64,000 nucleotides of DNA from an uncultured Flavobacterium sp. (GCF_963422545.1 NZ_OY730257.1:131586-195585), one strand, 5' to 3'; counted from the stretch's first letter, positions 41,332 to 50,258 are shown. The notes: generated by a model not told the origin, from the letters alone. Numbers and translations are program-made.

Positions 41332-42825
41332 TTATTTTTCTATTTTAATTTGACTTTTCCATTCTTGATATAAATCCTGATATTGACTTGTCAGGATTTT
41401 ATTAGGTTCAATTCGATCTAAACATTGCAATCCCTGAAAAGCTTCGTCCAGCGAATTGTAATATCCAAATCCAAAAGCCGCGCCTCTTGCAGCACCTTCG
41501 GCTCCTGAAGTATTGTATAATTCTAAAGTTGTTTGTGTTGTATTGGTAAAGATTTCTCTGAAAACCGGACTCAAAAACAGGTTTGAATTTCCTGCTCTAA
41601 CGACAGTTCCTGAAACTCCAATTTCTTTCATAACATCAAAACCGTAGTTCATGGCAAACACGATTCCTTCGCAGGCTGCACGTACCAAATGTGACGGTTG
41701 GTGAATATTGAAGTTTAAATTCTGGATTCCGGAAGTAGCGTTTTTGTTATTAAAAATGCGCTCAACACCGTTCCCAAAAGGGTAAAAACGAAGTCCGTTG
41801 CTTCCGGCTTCTACTTTTGCAGCCTCGGCATTTAGTTTTTCGTAGGCAATTAAATCAGTTCTGTCGACTGACATGATTTTGCGCAACCATTGGTATAAAA
41901 TTCCAGAACCGTTAATGCACAACAAAACTCCGTTGCGTTTCTCGATTTCGGTATTATTGACGTGTAAAAAAGTATTGATTCTGTTTTGTTTGTCATAAGC
42001 ATCCTGATCGCTTACGGCATAAACTACTGCCGAAGTTCCGGCTGTTGTAGCAATTTCTCCAGGTTTCAAAACATTCAATGACAATGCATTGTTGGGCTGA
42101 TCTCCTGCTCTATAGGTTATTTTTGCATCCGTATTTAATCCTAATTCTTGTGCAATTTCGGGGTGAATTGCAGCTTGAATTCCAAAATTTGAAACAATTT
42201 CCGGAACAATATCAGATGATAATCCCATTTGAGAAAGGATTTCTGTTGCCAGTTTTCCTTCTGAGAAATTCCACAAAGCAGCTTCTGACAATCCTGAAGT
42301 ACTAATTTGAGCCACTTTTGATAATTTAGCAGCAATAAAATCGCCCGGAAGCATCATGTATTTTGCTTTCGCGAAAATTTCCGGCTGATTGTCTTTTACC
42401 CATTTTAGTTTTGAAGCGGTAAAATTTCCGGGACTTCCTAAAATTTGCTGCTGACAATTCTCGGCACCCATTTTAGTATAAATTTCGTCTCCAATAATGG
42501 CAGCGCGACTGTCGCACCAAATGATTGAAGAACGAACGGGATTCAAATTCTCATCGGTTAAAACCAAACCATGCATTTGATATGCAATTCCAATTCCGGC
42601 AATTTTCTTTAAATCGATATTAGATTTTGAGCCCAATTGCTTGATTCCGTCTTTAACGTAAGTCCACCAAGATTCCGGATCTTGTTCTGCCCAGCCAAAT
42701 TTTGGAGCAACAATTGGCATTTCAAAATCAGGAACACTAATTGCACCAATAGTTGTCCCTTTCTCCGAATCAAATACGGATAATTTTATTGAAGAGCTTC
42801 CTAAATCAATTCCTAAAAAAAACAT
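41332..42825 (-). CDS. xylB: Xylulokinase
   Basis: 497 aa, FGGY-family kinase. N-terminal phosphate-binding GIDLGSSSIKLSVFD (residues 5-19), substrate region AYQMHGLVLTD, WCDSRA, and the second-domain TTAGTSAVVYA, with a closing GAEGAARGAAFGFGYY. It phosphorylates xylulose to xylulose-5-phosphate for the pentose phosphate pathway. First gene of the xylBA-PUL cluster, divergent from the two Nudix regulators across a 390-bp control region. Confidence 0.95.
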   Translation of the reverse strand: MFFLGIDLGSSSIKLSVFDSEKGTTIGAISVPDFEMPIVAPKFGWAEQDPESWWTYVKDGIKQLGSKSNIDLKKIAGIGIAYQMHGLVLTDENLNPVRSSIIWCDSRAAIIGDEIYTKMGAENCQQQILGSPGNFTASKLKWVKDNQPEIFAKAKYMMLPGDFIAAKLSKVAQISTSGLSEAALWNFSEGKLATEILSQMGLSSDIVPEIVSNFGIQAAIHPEIAQELGLNTDAKITYRAGDQPNNALSLNVLKPGEIATTAGTSAVVYAVSDQDAYDKQNRINTFLHVNNTEIEKRNGVLLCINGSGILYQWLRKIMSVDRTDLIAYEKLNAEAAKVEAGSNGLRFYPFGNGVERIFNNKNATSGIQNLNFNIHQPSHLVRAACEGIVFAMNYGFDVMKEIGVSGTVVRAGNSNLFLSPVFREIFTNTTQTTLELYNTSGAEGAARGAAFGFGYYNSLDEAFQGLQCLDRIEPNKILTSQYQDLYQEWKSQIKIEK

Positions 42826-43215
42826 TTGTGGTATTATTAAGTTAATTGTAAATTTGTTCTTTTTAAACTTATAGTCAAGCTGAACTTATCTTATGGTTAT
42901 TTTGACTACAAGTGTAAAACATTTTTTCTATATTAACAAAATATTAGGTTTATTTTTTTGCAATTTCAATTATCCGGCCCTAATTTTTACGAATACATCA
43001 AAACAATCACTTAAAAGAGATAAAAAACTATTAAAAAAATAACGATTTAGCCATTTAACAATCAGCCATTTAAGGATAATTATTTCAGAATAGCCTTTTT
43101 TACGATATCGCAAACGATTGATTGTCAGAAAATTATTCCTTTAAAAAAAATATAAACCCTGTAACAAGACAACTATACATTTTATTTATTTAATTTGTCA
43201 AAATTTAGATAGCAT
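42826..43215. promoter_or_regulatory. Divergent control region of xylB and the Nudix regulators
   Basis: 390 bp, AT-rich, no gene. TAGTCAA at 42872-42878 and TTGACTA at 42902-42908 form an inverted pair with a 23-bp spacer just downstream of a weak minus-strand -7 box (TACACTTG, 42909-42916). Two direct AGCCATTTAA repeats lie at 43049 and 43064. Any of these may be regulator sites; none matches the operators of the NAD operon. Confidence 0.45.
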
Positions 43216-43932
43216 ATGGTCAAAAATGTAACCGAGGATTCCGTTTTAAAAAGCGAGCAAACCGCAATGAATGCGATCACAATTGACTGCGTGATATTTG
43301 GATTTGATAAAGGAAGTCTGGAAGTGCTTCTGGTACAACATGGAGAAGGAATTAGTAAAGGAAAATGGGGACTTCCGGGAGGATGGATCTATAAAAAAGA
43401 AAGTACTGATAATGCCGCACACCGTTTATTGAATGAACTTACTGGTCTTGACAATATTTACTTAGAACAATTGAAAGCGTTTGGCGACCCAGATCGTTTC
43501 CCGCTTCGACGCGTTATTACGATTGGTTATTATGCTTTGGTAAAACGCGAAGATTATAATATTAAAGCAGGTTTTACGGCTTCGGATGCAAAATGGTACA
43601 AGATCAATAACATTCCGGATTTGATTTATGATCACAATGAAATTCTTGCTTATAGTTTAAAACACCTTCGAAACAGAGTTCGTCAGGCTCCAATTGGGTT
43701 TAATCTTTTACCTGAAAAATTTACTTTATTGCAATTGATGCATTTGTATGAAGAGATTTTAGGAATCGAAATGGACAAATCTAATTTCCGTCGAAAAATT
43801 CTGCACATGAAATTATTGGTTGCTTTAGACGAAAAACAACAAGATGTTTCGCATAGAGCTGCCAAATTGTATAAATTTGATTCGGCAATTTACAAGAAGC
43901 TTACTGAAAAAGGATTTAATTTTGAATTTTAA
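43216..43932 (+). CDS. Nudix-winged-helix transcriptional regulator, copy 1
   Basis: 238 aa: Nudix domain (about 15-155) plus C-terminal winged helix (about 160-238, FRRKILHMKLL...HRAAKLYKFDSAIYKKL). The Nudix box keeps the first Gly and Glu but reads RLLNELTG where an active enzyme has REuxEExG, so hydrolase activity is probably lost. Bacteroidetes use such proteins as sugar-responsive regulators, for example the arabinose regulator AraR. Its place divergent from xylBA suggests a xylose signal. Stop and start overlap with copy 2 (TAATG). Regulator call is good; ligand inferred. Confidence 0.85.
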   Translation: MVKNVTEDSVLKSEQTAMNAITIDCVIFGFDKGSLEVLLVQHGEGISKGKWGLPGGWIYKKESTDNAAHRLLNELTGLDNIYLEQLKAFGDPDRFPLRRVITIGYYALVKREDYNIKAGFTASDAKWYKINNIPDLIYDHNEILAYSLKHLRNRVRQAPIGFNLLPEKFTLLQLMHLYEEILGIEMDKSNFRRKILHMKLLVALDEKQQDVSHRAAKLYKFDSAIYKKLTEKGFNFEF

Positions 43933-44666
43933 TGACATTTTTATCTTCTAAAAATATTCTTGAAACTAATACTGTTTTAAATGCAAATGCGCAATTAGTT
44001 ATTGAAGGCATTTCGATCGACTGTGTCATTTTTTCTTTTGATAAAAAAAATCTTGAAATTCTTTTAGTACAACACGCCGAAGGAGAAAGCATTGGTAAAT
44101 GGGGACTTTTGGGAGGACATTTATATCCGGAAGAAAGTGTTGATAATGCTGCATTGCGAATATTATATGAACTAACAAGTCTTGACAATATTTATCTGGA
44201 ACAGCTAAAAGCTTTTACAGATCCTGATCGTGTAAAAAGTACCAGAGTTATTACAGTTGGTTATTATACTTTGCTAAATCGGGAAGATTATAATATTAAA
44301 GCAGGTAATTCTGTAATTGAAGCGAAATGGCACAAGATTAATGAGATTCCGAATCTAATTTTTGATCATAACGAAATTCTGCAATTTAGTTTAATGCAAT
44401 TGCGTAATCGCGTTCGTCAGGCTCCAATAGGATTTAATTTGTTACCTGAAAAATTCACCTTACTACAATTAATGCATTTGTATGAGGAGATACTAGGAAT
44501 CGAATTAGACAAATCTAATTTCCGTAGAAAGATTCTTCATATGAAATTACTTGTTCCGCTTGAAGAAAAACAACAGGATGTTTCGCATAGAGCTGCCAAA
44601 TTATACAAATTTGATGAAGCTATTTATAAGAAATTGACTGAAAAAGGATTTAATTTTGAATTTTAA
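43932..44666 (+). CDS. Nudix-winged-helix transcriptional regulator, copy 2
   Basis: 244 aa, a tandem paralogue of copy 1. The C-terminal halves are nearly identical (RVRQAPIGFNLLPEKFTLLQ and onward), while the N-terminus and Nudix region differ more. The Nudix box reads RILYELTS, again without the catalytic glutamates. The start overlaps the stop of copy 1 by one base, so the pair is co-translated. Equal length and shared tail suggest they can form homo- or heterodimers (inference). Confidence 0.85.
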   Translation: MTFLSSKNILETNTVLNANAQLVIEGISIDCVIFSFDKKNLEILLVQHAEGESIGKWGLLGGHLYPEESVDNAALRILYELTSLDNIYLEQLKAFTDPDRVKSTRVITVGYYTLLNREDYNIKAGNSVIEAKWHKINEIPNLIFDHNEILQFSLMQLRNRVRQAPIGFNLLPEKFTLLQLMHLYEEILGIELDKSNFRRKILHMKLLVPLEEKQQDVSHRAAKLYKFDEAIYKKLTEKGFNFEF

Positions 44667-44731
44667 GGTATAATTTGAATTCCAAACTCCAACAATCCAA
44701 CAACTACATTCCAGAATCCAAAACTTTGCGC

Positions 44732-44739
44732 TATCTTTG
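44732..44739 (+). promoter_or_regulatory. Probable -7 box of lepA
   Basis: TATCTTTG (TAnnTTTG) 91 bp before the lepA ATG, leaving a leader of roughly 80 nt with no recognisable riboswitch. Confidence 0.5.
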
Positions 44740-44829
44740 CGGATTAATAACACGCTCTACAGCAATTGCTCTGGCGCAAATTCATACCCGAAAATACATA
44801 AACTCGCATAGAGAATTGACATATATAAA

Positions 44830-46626
44830 ATGAAGAAGATACGTAACTTTTGCATTATTGCACACATTGACCACGGTAAAAGTACACTGGCAGACCGATT
44901 ATTGGGCGCTACACAAACCGTTACAGCTCGTGAAGAAAAAGCACAATTGCTTGACAACATGGATCTGGAGCGCGAGCGTGGAATCACCATTAAGAGTCAC
45001 GCCATTCAAATGGAATATACTTATAAAGGCGAAGAATATATTTTAAATTTAATTGACACTCCTGGTCACGTTGACTTTTCATACGAAGTTTCACGATCTA
45101 TCGCTGCCTGCGAAGGTGCGCTTTTGATTGTTGATGCTGCACAAAGTATTCAGGCACAAACTATTTCTAACTTATATTTGGCTTTAGAGAATGATCTGGA
45201 AATTATTCCGGTTTTGAATAAAGTAGATTTACCAAGTGCTAATCCTGAAGAAGTTAGTGATGATATTATTGATTTATTAGGATGTAAACTTGAAGACATT
45301 ATTCATGCTTCAGGAAAAACAGGTTTTGGTGTTGAAAATATTTTAGCTGCCATTATCGAAAAAATTCCACCTCCTAAAGGAAATCCTGAAGAACCATTAC
45401 AGGCTTTGATTTTCGATTCACATTACAATCCGTTTCGTGGAATTGAAGTTATTTTCCGTGTTGTAAACGGAGAAATCAGAAAAGGGCAAAAAATTAAATT
45501 CATGGCCACTGGAAATGAATATTTTGCTGACGAAATTGGAACTTTAAAATTAAATCAGGTTCCTAAAAATGTTATTTCTGCAGGTGATGTTGGTTATTTA
45601 ATTTCCGGAATTAAAGAAGCCAAAGAAGTAAAAGTTGGAGATACACTAACTGATGCTAAAACGCCAACAACTAATATGATTACTGGTTTTGAGGACGTAA
45701 AACCAATGGTATTTGCCGGAATTTATCCTGTTGATACTGAAGATTATGAAGATTTGCGTTCTTCTATGGAAAAACTGCAATTGAATGATGCTTCGTTAGT
45801 TTTTACTCCTGAAAGTTCTGCAGCTTTAGGTTTTGGTTTCCGTTGCGGATTCTTAGGAATGCTTCATATGGAAATTATCCAGGAACGTTTAGAGCGTGAG
45901 TTTGATATGACTGTAATTACTACAGTTCCTAACGTTTCGTATTTGGCTTACACCAAAAAAGAGCCAGAAGTTCCTTTCGTAGTAAACAATCCTTCTGACT
46001 TACCTGAACCTTCTCGTTTAGACAGAGTTGAAGAACCTTATATTAAAGCAACAATCATTACAAAAGCTGATTTCGTAGGAAACGTAATGAGTTTGTGTAT
46101 CGAAAAACGTGGCCAAATTACTAATCAAACGTATTTGACAACTGAACGTGTCGAATTGAATTTTGATATGCCTTTGGCGGAAATTGTATTCGATTTTTAC
46201 GATCGTCTTAAAACAGTTTCTAAAGGTTATGCTTCTTTTGATTACTCTCCGATAGGAATGAGAACTTCAAAATTAGTTAAACTTGATGTTCTTTTGAATG
46301 CTCAAACGGTTGATGCACTTTCTGCATTGATTCACGAAGACAACGCTTATAATATTGGTAAAAAAATGACCGAGAAATTGCGCGAATTGATCCCAAGACA
46401 ACAATTTGATATTCCTATTCAAGCTGCAATTGGAGCTAAAATTATTGCTCGTGAAACGATCAAAGCACTTCGTAAAGACGTTACCGCAAAATGTTATGGT
46501 GGAGATATTTCGCGTAAGCGTAAATTGCTGGAAAAACAGAAGAAAGGTAAAAAACGTATGCGTCAGGTAGGAAACGTTGAGATTCCGCAAGAAGCGTTTA
46601 TGGCTGTTTTGAAATTGAATGACTAG
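44830..46626 (+). CDS. lepA: Elongation factor 4
   Basis: 598 aa, the standard LepA length. GTPase motifs: AHIDHGKSTLADRL (G1), RERGITIKS (G2), DTPGHVDFSYEV (G3), NKVDLPSA (G4). The LepA-specific C-terminal domain includes CYGGDISRKRKLLEKQKKGK. It acts on ribosomes during elongation or initiation stress. It stands alone, with its own promoter upstream and a strong terminator after it. Confidence 0.97.
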   Translation: MKKIRNFCIIAHIDHGKSTLADRLLGATQTVTAREEKAQLLDNMDLERERGITIKSHAIQMEYTYKGEEYILNLIDTPGHVDFSYEVSRSIAACEGALLIVDAAQSIQAQTISNLYLALENDLEIIPVLNKVDLPSANPEEVSDDIIDLLGCKLEDIIHASGKTGFGVENILAAIIEKIPPPKGNPEEPLQALIFDSHYNPFRGIEVIFRVVNGEIRKGQKIKFMATGNEYFADEIGTLKLNQVPKNVISAGDVGYLISGIKEAKEVKVGDTLTDAKTPTTNMITGFEDVKPMVFAGIYPVDTEDYEDLRSSMEKLQLNDASLVFTPESSAALGFGFRCGFLGMLHMEIIQERLEREFDMTVITTVPNVSYLAYTKKEPEVPFVVNNPSDLPEPSRLDRVEEPYIKATIITKADFVGNVMSLCIEKRGQITNQTYLTTERVELNFDMPLAEIVFDFYDRLKTVSKGYASFDYSPIGMRTSKLVKLDVLLNAQTVDALSALIHEDNAYNIGKKMTEKLRELIPRQQFDIPIQAAIGAKIIARETIKALRKDVTAKCYGGDISRKRKLLEKQKKGKKRMRQVGNVEIPQEAFMAVLKLND

Positions 46627-46665
46627 ATTTTTTAGAAGAAAGAATAAAGAGAATAGAATATAGAT

Positions 46666-46697
46666 AAAACCCGATAATTTACATTATCGGGTTTTTT
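46666..46697 (+). terminator. Terminator of lepA
   Basis: AAAACCCGATAAT pairs with ATTATCGGGTTTT, followed by a T run. Confidence 0.88.
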
Positions 46698-46728
46698 GTT
46701 TTTTTGTGTTATAGATTTAGATTGTGTT

Positions 46729-46833
46729 AGACGCACTGCTGTGCGTCTCTACGGATAAACGTTGTGAAAATACATTATTTATTACACCTTATTATCGACA
46801 CAGAATTGTAGAGACGCACAGCAGTGCGTCTAC
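46729..46833. repeat. Two facing copies of an AGACGCACTGCTGTGCGTCT palindrome
   Basis: Copies at 46729-46752 and 46808-46833 are in inverted orientation. Each is itself palindromic around GCACTGCTGTGC. Further copies lie at 47727, 50065, 50186 and 58218. The rest of the 387-bp gap holds the lepA terminator and AT-rich sequence before the barrel gene. Confidence 0.85.
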
Positions 46834-47013
46834 GCAAAGTATTTCGACAATAATTAGAAAATTAATACCACGCTTCTAAAAGCAAAAAATTTAAAATAAA
46901 GCAATTTAATTTAATAGTATTCAGTTTTGAATAAATAAAAACTTACAAAAAAATATATTATTTGTAAGTTTTTATTTATTTTTACTCAAAATTAATTCTT
47001 AAATTAAATTAAC

Positions 47014-47640
47014 ATGAAATTAAAAATTACAGCGATTTTAGCATTTTTTGCTTTTTCATTCGCAAACGCACAACAACAACAAACTGAACAAGAAGTAAAC
47101 TCAGCAAAAGGAATCACTTTTCAACATGGTGATATGTTTATTGAGGGAGGAATATCTGTTTCTACTGTAAAAGATGCCTCTAACACATATTCAATAAATC
47201 CAAAATTTGGATACCTTGTTTCAGACAAAGTGGCTATCGGAGCAGACTTAAGTATATACGGATCTACTTTCAATAAAAATACACTTGCAGAAAGAAAAAC
47301 CAACGGATATGGCATTGGAGCATTTGCAAGATATTATTTCTTAGAATTAGACTCTAGACGTTTTAAAGCATATGGAGAAGTTGGTTTAGGATATAACCAC
47401 ACGAAATCTGAAATTGCGAAAGTTGACGATACAGCAAATGGTATTAAAGCAAACGTTACTGTAGGACTAAACTATTTCTTTACAAAGAAATGGGCAGCTA
47501 CATTCGCTTTAGCTGATATTTTAACTTACAACAATACAAATCCACAAGATGGAACATCAACTGCTACTTTTGATTTAAACATCAATTTGTTTAATAACAT
47601 TTTTACGCAGCCTAAGTTTGGTTTGTTATATAAATTCTAA
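47014..47640 (+). CDS. Outer membrane beta-barrel protein
   Basis: 208 aa with a signal peptide (MKLKITAILAFFAFSFANA, cut before QQQQ). The mature part has regular amphipathic strands of a small porin-like barrel (MFIEGGISVSTV, YSINPKFGYLVSDKVAIGADLSIYG, GIGAFARYYFLE, AYGEVGLGYNHT) and ends in aromatic FGLLYKF, typical of outer membrane proteins. Specific function unknown. It is monocistronic between two terminators. Confidence 0.85.
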   Translation: MKLKITAILAFFAFSFANAQQQQTEQEVNSAKGITFQHGDMFIEGGISVSTVKDASNTYSINPKFGYLVSDKVAIGADLSIYGSTFNKNTLAERKTNGYGIGAFARYYFLELDSRRFKAYGEVGLGYNHTKSEIAKVDDTANGIKANVTVGLNYFFTKKWAATFALADILTYNNTNPQDGTSTATFDLNINLFNNIFTQPKFGLLYKF

Positions 47641-47667
47641 GAATTGTTAGAATAAAGAATATAGAGG

Positions 47668-47698
47668 AACCCGATGACGAAAGTTATCGGGTTTTTTG
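47668..47698 (+). terminator. Terminator of the barrel gene
   Basis: AACCCGAT(GAC) pairs with (GTT)ATCGGGTT, with a T run after the stem. Confidence 0.8.
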
Positions 47699-47726
47699 TT
47701 TTATTATTTGAATGAATATGGATTAC

Positions 47727-47752
47727 GTAGACGCACTGCTGTGCGTCTCTAC
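47727..47752. repeat. AGACGCACTGCTGTGCGTCT palindrome, copy 3
   Basis: Near-identical to the copies at 46729-46833. A second hairpin, AAATCTGTCC/GGACAGATTT at 47784-47817, follows and may be a terminator. Confidence 0.8.
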
Positions 47753-47837
47753 GAATACACATTGCGGATATTTTTTAACTGATAAATCTGTCCTAATTTG
47801 GGACAGATTTTTTATTTCTTTAAACTCTGAACCTTTG

Positions 47838-47845
47838 TATCTTTG
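47838..47845 (+). promoter_or_regulatory. Possible -7 box of the WYL regulator
   Basis: TATCTTTG, a TAnnTTTG match 63 bp before the ATG, but within an AACCTTTG-type repeat, so uncertain. Confidence 0.35.
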
Positions 47846-47908
47846 AACCTACAAGAAAAAACCTCAACAGCTTAGAACCTTTAGTAACTTAGTAACTTCA
47901 AAAGAAAA

Positions 47909-48865
47909 ATGGACGAAACCCCAAAACGATTTGACCGAATTGTCGCAATTCTGATTCAATTACAATCTAAAAAAATTGTAAAAGCACAGGAATTGGCTGA
48001 TCGTTTTGAATGTAGTCTGCGAACTATTTACCGAGATATCCGAACTCTCGAAGCGTCCGGAGTTCCTATTTATAGTGAAGCCGGAGTTGGTTACGCCTTA
48101 ATGGATGGTTATCGATTGCCTCCCGTTATGTTTACGCGCGAAGAAGTAAGTAGTTTTATAGCTGCCGAAAAACTAATGCAAAAATTTACGGATCCTTCTC
48201 TTGGATCTCATTATGCATCGGCGATGTACAAACTGAAATCGGTTTTGAGAGGTACTGACAAAGATTGGCTTTCGAACATTGAATCTAAAGTTTTGATGCA
48301 AACGCAAGAGCCTTTATTTCATGATAGTTCGCCTAATACTTTGGCCGTTTTATTCGAAAGTATTGCCGAGAAAAAACAGATTCTTCTTTCTTATAAAACT
48401 ATCGAAGCTGAACAAGCAAGTAATAGAAACATTGAACCTGTTGGTGTTTTTCACGATCACAACAATTGGTATTTTTTGGGTTATTGCCATCTTCGACAAG
48501 ATTATAGGCAATTTAGAACAGACAGAATCCAAGGAATTCAGAAAACCGATTTAGAATTTACGATTGAACATGATTCTTTAGAAACATATTTAGTTAAATC
48601 AGAAACTATTCCAACAACTAAAGTTCGAATTTTAGTTTCGAAAAAAATCCTAACTCACCTTCGTTATGAACAAAAATATCATGGTTATATTTCTGAAAGA
48701 GAAGTTGATGGTCAGATAGAAATGACCTTTATGTCACGAAATGTTCATGATCACTTTTCTCGCTGGCTATTGATGTTTGGAGATTATGCTACAATTCTGG
48801 AACCCGAAAGCCTTAAAACCAGAGTACTGGAATTAATTGAAATTTATAAAAAGAGATTATCCTAA
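47909..48865 (+). CDS. WYL-domain transcriptional regulator (YafY-like)
   Basis: 318 aa: an HTH_11 winged helix at the N-terminus (RIVAILIQLQSKKIVKAQELADRFECSLRTIYRDIRTLEASGVPI), a linker, and a WYL domain (about 145-220; NWYFLGYCHLRQDYRQFRTDRI) with the WCX extension behind it. WYL regulators sense ligands or nucleic acids and control varied genes. The two DinB-like genes follow convergently, a frequent company for YafY-like regulators, so they may be targets (inference). Confidence 0.9.
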   Translation: MDETPKRFDRIVAILIQLQSKKIVKAQELADRFECSLRTIYRDIRTLEASGVPIYSEAGVGYALMDGYRLPPVMFTREEVSSFIAAEKLMQKFTDPSLGSHYASAMYKLKSVLRGTDKDWLSNIESKVLMQTQEPLFHDSSPNTLAVLFESIAEKKQILLSYKTIEAEQASNRNIEPVGVFHDHNNWYFLGYCHLRQDYRQFRTDRIQGIQKTDLEFTIEHDSLETYLVKSETIPTTKVRILVSKKILTHLRYEQKYHGYISEREVDGQIEMTFMSRNVHDHFSRWLLMFGDYATILEPESLKTRVLELIEIYKKRLS

Positions 48866-48866
48866 A

Positions 48867-48906
48867 AAACTCCCAAAGATGAAATTACGTTCGTCTTTGG
48901 GAGTTT
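48867..48906. terminator. Bidirectional terminator, WYL regulator and DinB gene
   Basis: AAACTCCCAAAGA pairs with TCTTTGGGAGTTT between convergent genes. Confidence 0.88.
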
Positions 48907-48914
48907 CCAATTTA

Positions 48915-49412
48915 TTATTGCGCTTTTACTACATTATAAAAATTATAATCTGTATTTGAAGCGTCGGTTATACCAATATTTCTCCCAATGGTTACAATTT
49001 GTCCTCTATGATAAGTGCCATGATTTATTACTTGCAATAAGTAATCAGAAACTGGCAACTCGCATTGAAACCATGGATTTTCGATTTTAATGGCTTTATA
49101 TAGTTGTTCGTCTGATAATGATGATATATACTCGGATAATTTTGCAGATGTATTCAATAAACCTTCAAATATTTCATTCTTATTTAAATCAACATTTTCT
49201 TTTCTTTCAGGCAAAGCAGTTTCGGCTATTACAGAAAACCAATATTGCTCTGTTTCCCAAATATGATTAAGTGTTTTAATAATGCTTGAATAGCTCGAAG
49301 GAAGTTCTTTATGCAGCAACTCGTCAGATTTTGGAGTTAGCCAATTCACAAATTGTTGATTTACCCATAAATTATAGGCCGCATAATTTGCCATTATCTT
49401 TTTTAAACTCAT
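48915..49412 (-). CDS. DinB family protein 1
   Basis: 165 aa, one DinB/DfsB-type four-helix bundle. The first helix pattern NYAAYNLWVNQQFVNWL and the metal-binding histidines (LNHIWETEQYW, then QVINHGTYHRGQI) are intact. The family contains metal-dependent thiol-linked enzymes and many uncharacterised members. It is followed on the same strand by a shared terminator. Target substrate unknown. Confidence 0.85.
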   Translation of the reverse strand: MSLKKIMANYAAYNLWVNQQFVNWLTPKSDELLHKELPSSYSSIIKTLNHIWETEQYWFSVIAETALPERKENVDLNKNEIFEGLLNTSAKLSEYISSLSDEQLYKAIKIENPWFQCELPVSDYLLQVINHGTYHRGQIVTIGRNIGITDASNTDYNFYNVVKAQ

Positions 49413-49480
49413 AACATTTGATTTATATTATACACTTGAATGAATTGATTTTGTTCATTAAAAACATCTTGATTATTATT

Positions 49481-49960
49481 CTATCTCTCCCAGAAAAAAG
49501 GAGGTACAATCCCTAAAGCTCTTAGATATACATATCCTTGTCCGCGGTGATGAACTTCATTATCAATAAAATATAACACATTGTGAATTATAGGAAATTC
49601 ATATTGACCAAATAAATTAAAGGTTTCGCTAAAATCTTCAATCGATAATTGTTCCCAATATTTATTAATTTCTGCTGTTGATTCATCCCATTTTTCAAGA
49701 TATTGTGCTTTAAAAATCAACTTTTCAGTTCCTTCTGTATATGGTTGACTATCTCTGTTTACAATTCCTTTTAAGGCTGGAGCTGCAATAGCTAAAAGTT
49801 CATCTACCATTTTAGAAAAAGGTCGCATTCCTCCTATCGAAAATTCAAAGAAATCTTTTTCAGGAAAAGCTTCAATTACGTGACGTGTAAGAGCACGGTG
49901 TCCTTGCCATTGTTTCAACAAATCTTCAGGAGTAATTACTTGGGCTGCTAATGTTTTCAT
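49481..49960 (-). CDS. DinB family protein 2
   Basis: 159 aa, a second DinB-like protein of a different subgroup: LLKQWQGHRALTRHVIEAFPEKDFFEFSIGGMRPFSKMVDELLAI, then DNEVHHRGQGYVYLRALGI. The HHRGQ motif carries the metal-site histidine. It lies 68 bp upstream of DinB 1 on the same strand and is probably co-transcribed. Substrate unknown. Confidence 0.83.
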   Translation of the reverse strand: MKTLAAQVITPEDLLKQWQGHRALTRHVIEAFPEKDFFEFSIGGMRPFSKMVDELLAIAAPALKGIVNRDSQPYTEGTEKLIFKAQYLEKWDESTAEINKYWEQLSIEDFSETFNLFGQYEFPIIHNVLYFIDNEVHHRGQGYVYLRALGIVPPFFWER

Positions 49961-50064
49961 AGTTTTAAAGTTTTATATTTTTTAATACTTCAAAATTATT
50001 AAGGGTCGGTGACAACAGTTTGTCAGTAGGAAATAAAAAAATAAAATATTTTTTATTTCCTGTT

Positions 50065-50212
50065 GTAGAGACGCACAGCAGTGCGTCTCAGGCAACGTAA
50101 CCCCATTTTATTCACATTGCGTTAAACCCGACAGGTTTTTAAAACCTGTCGGGTTTGATACGGAATTAAATTGTGGTTACAGGATGTGAGATGCACAATA
50201 ATGCATCTCTAC
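50065..50212. repeat. Palindrome cluster before thiL
   Basis: In the 328-bp gap: a GTAGAGACGCACAGCAGTGC copy (50065-50089), an AAACCCGACAGG/CCTGTCGGGTTT hairpin (50124-50156), and a diverged GAGATGCACAATAATGCATC copy (50186-50212). The thiL promoter follows. Confidence 0.8.
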
Positions 50213-50250
50213 ATACCTGAGCGCCTATAAATTTACGAAATTAAAATTTG

Positions 50251-50258
50251 TACCTTTG
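50251..50258 (+). promoter_or_regulatory. Probable -7 box of thiL
   Basis: TACCTTTG (TAnnTTTG) 30 bp before the ATG at 50289. It overlaps an in-frame TTG at 50256, so that codon cannot be the start. Confidence 0.6.

Noticed and set aside
44740..44829. lepA leader considered as a riboswitch
   Set aside because: About 80 nt without a conserved aptamer-like fold or an expression platform.
44757..44990. Minus-strand open frame of 77 codons at the lepA start
   Set aside because: Covers the lepA promoter leader and G1 region in antisense; no support.
46729..50212. Repeated palindromes considered as a CRISPR array
   Set aside because: Copies are irregularly spaced over kilobases, in both orientations and without spacers of constant length.
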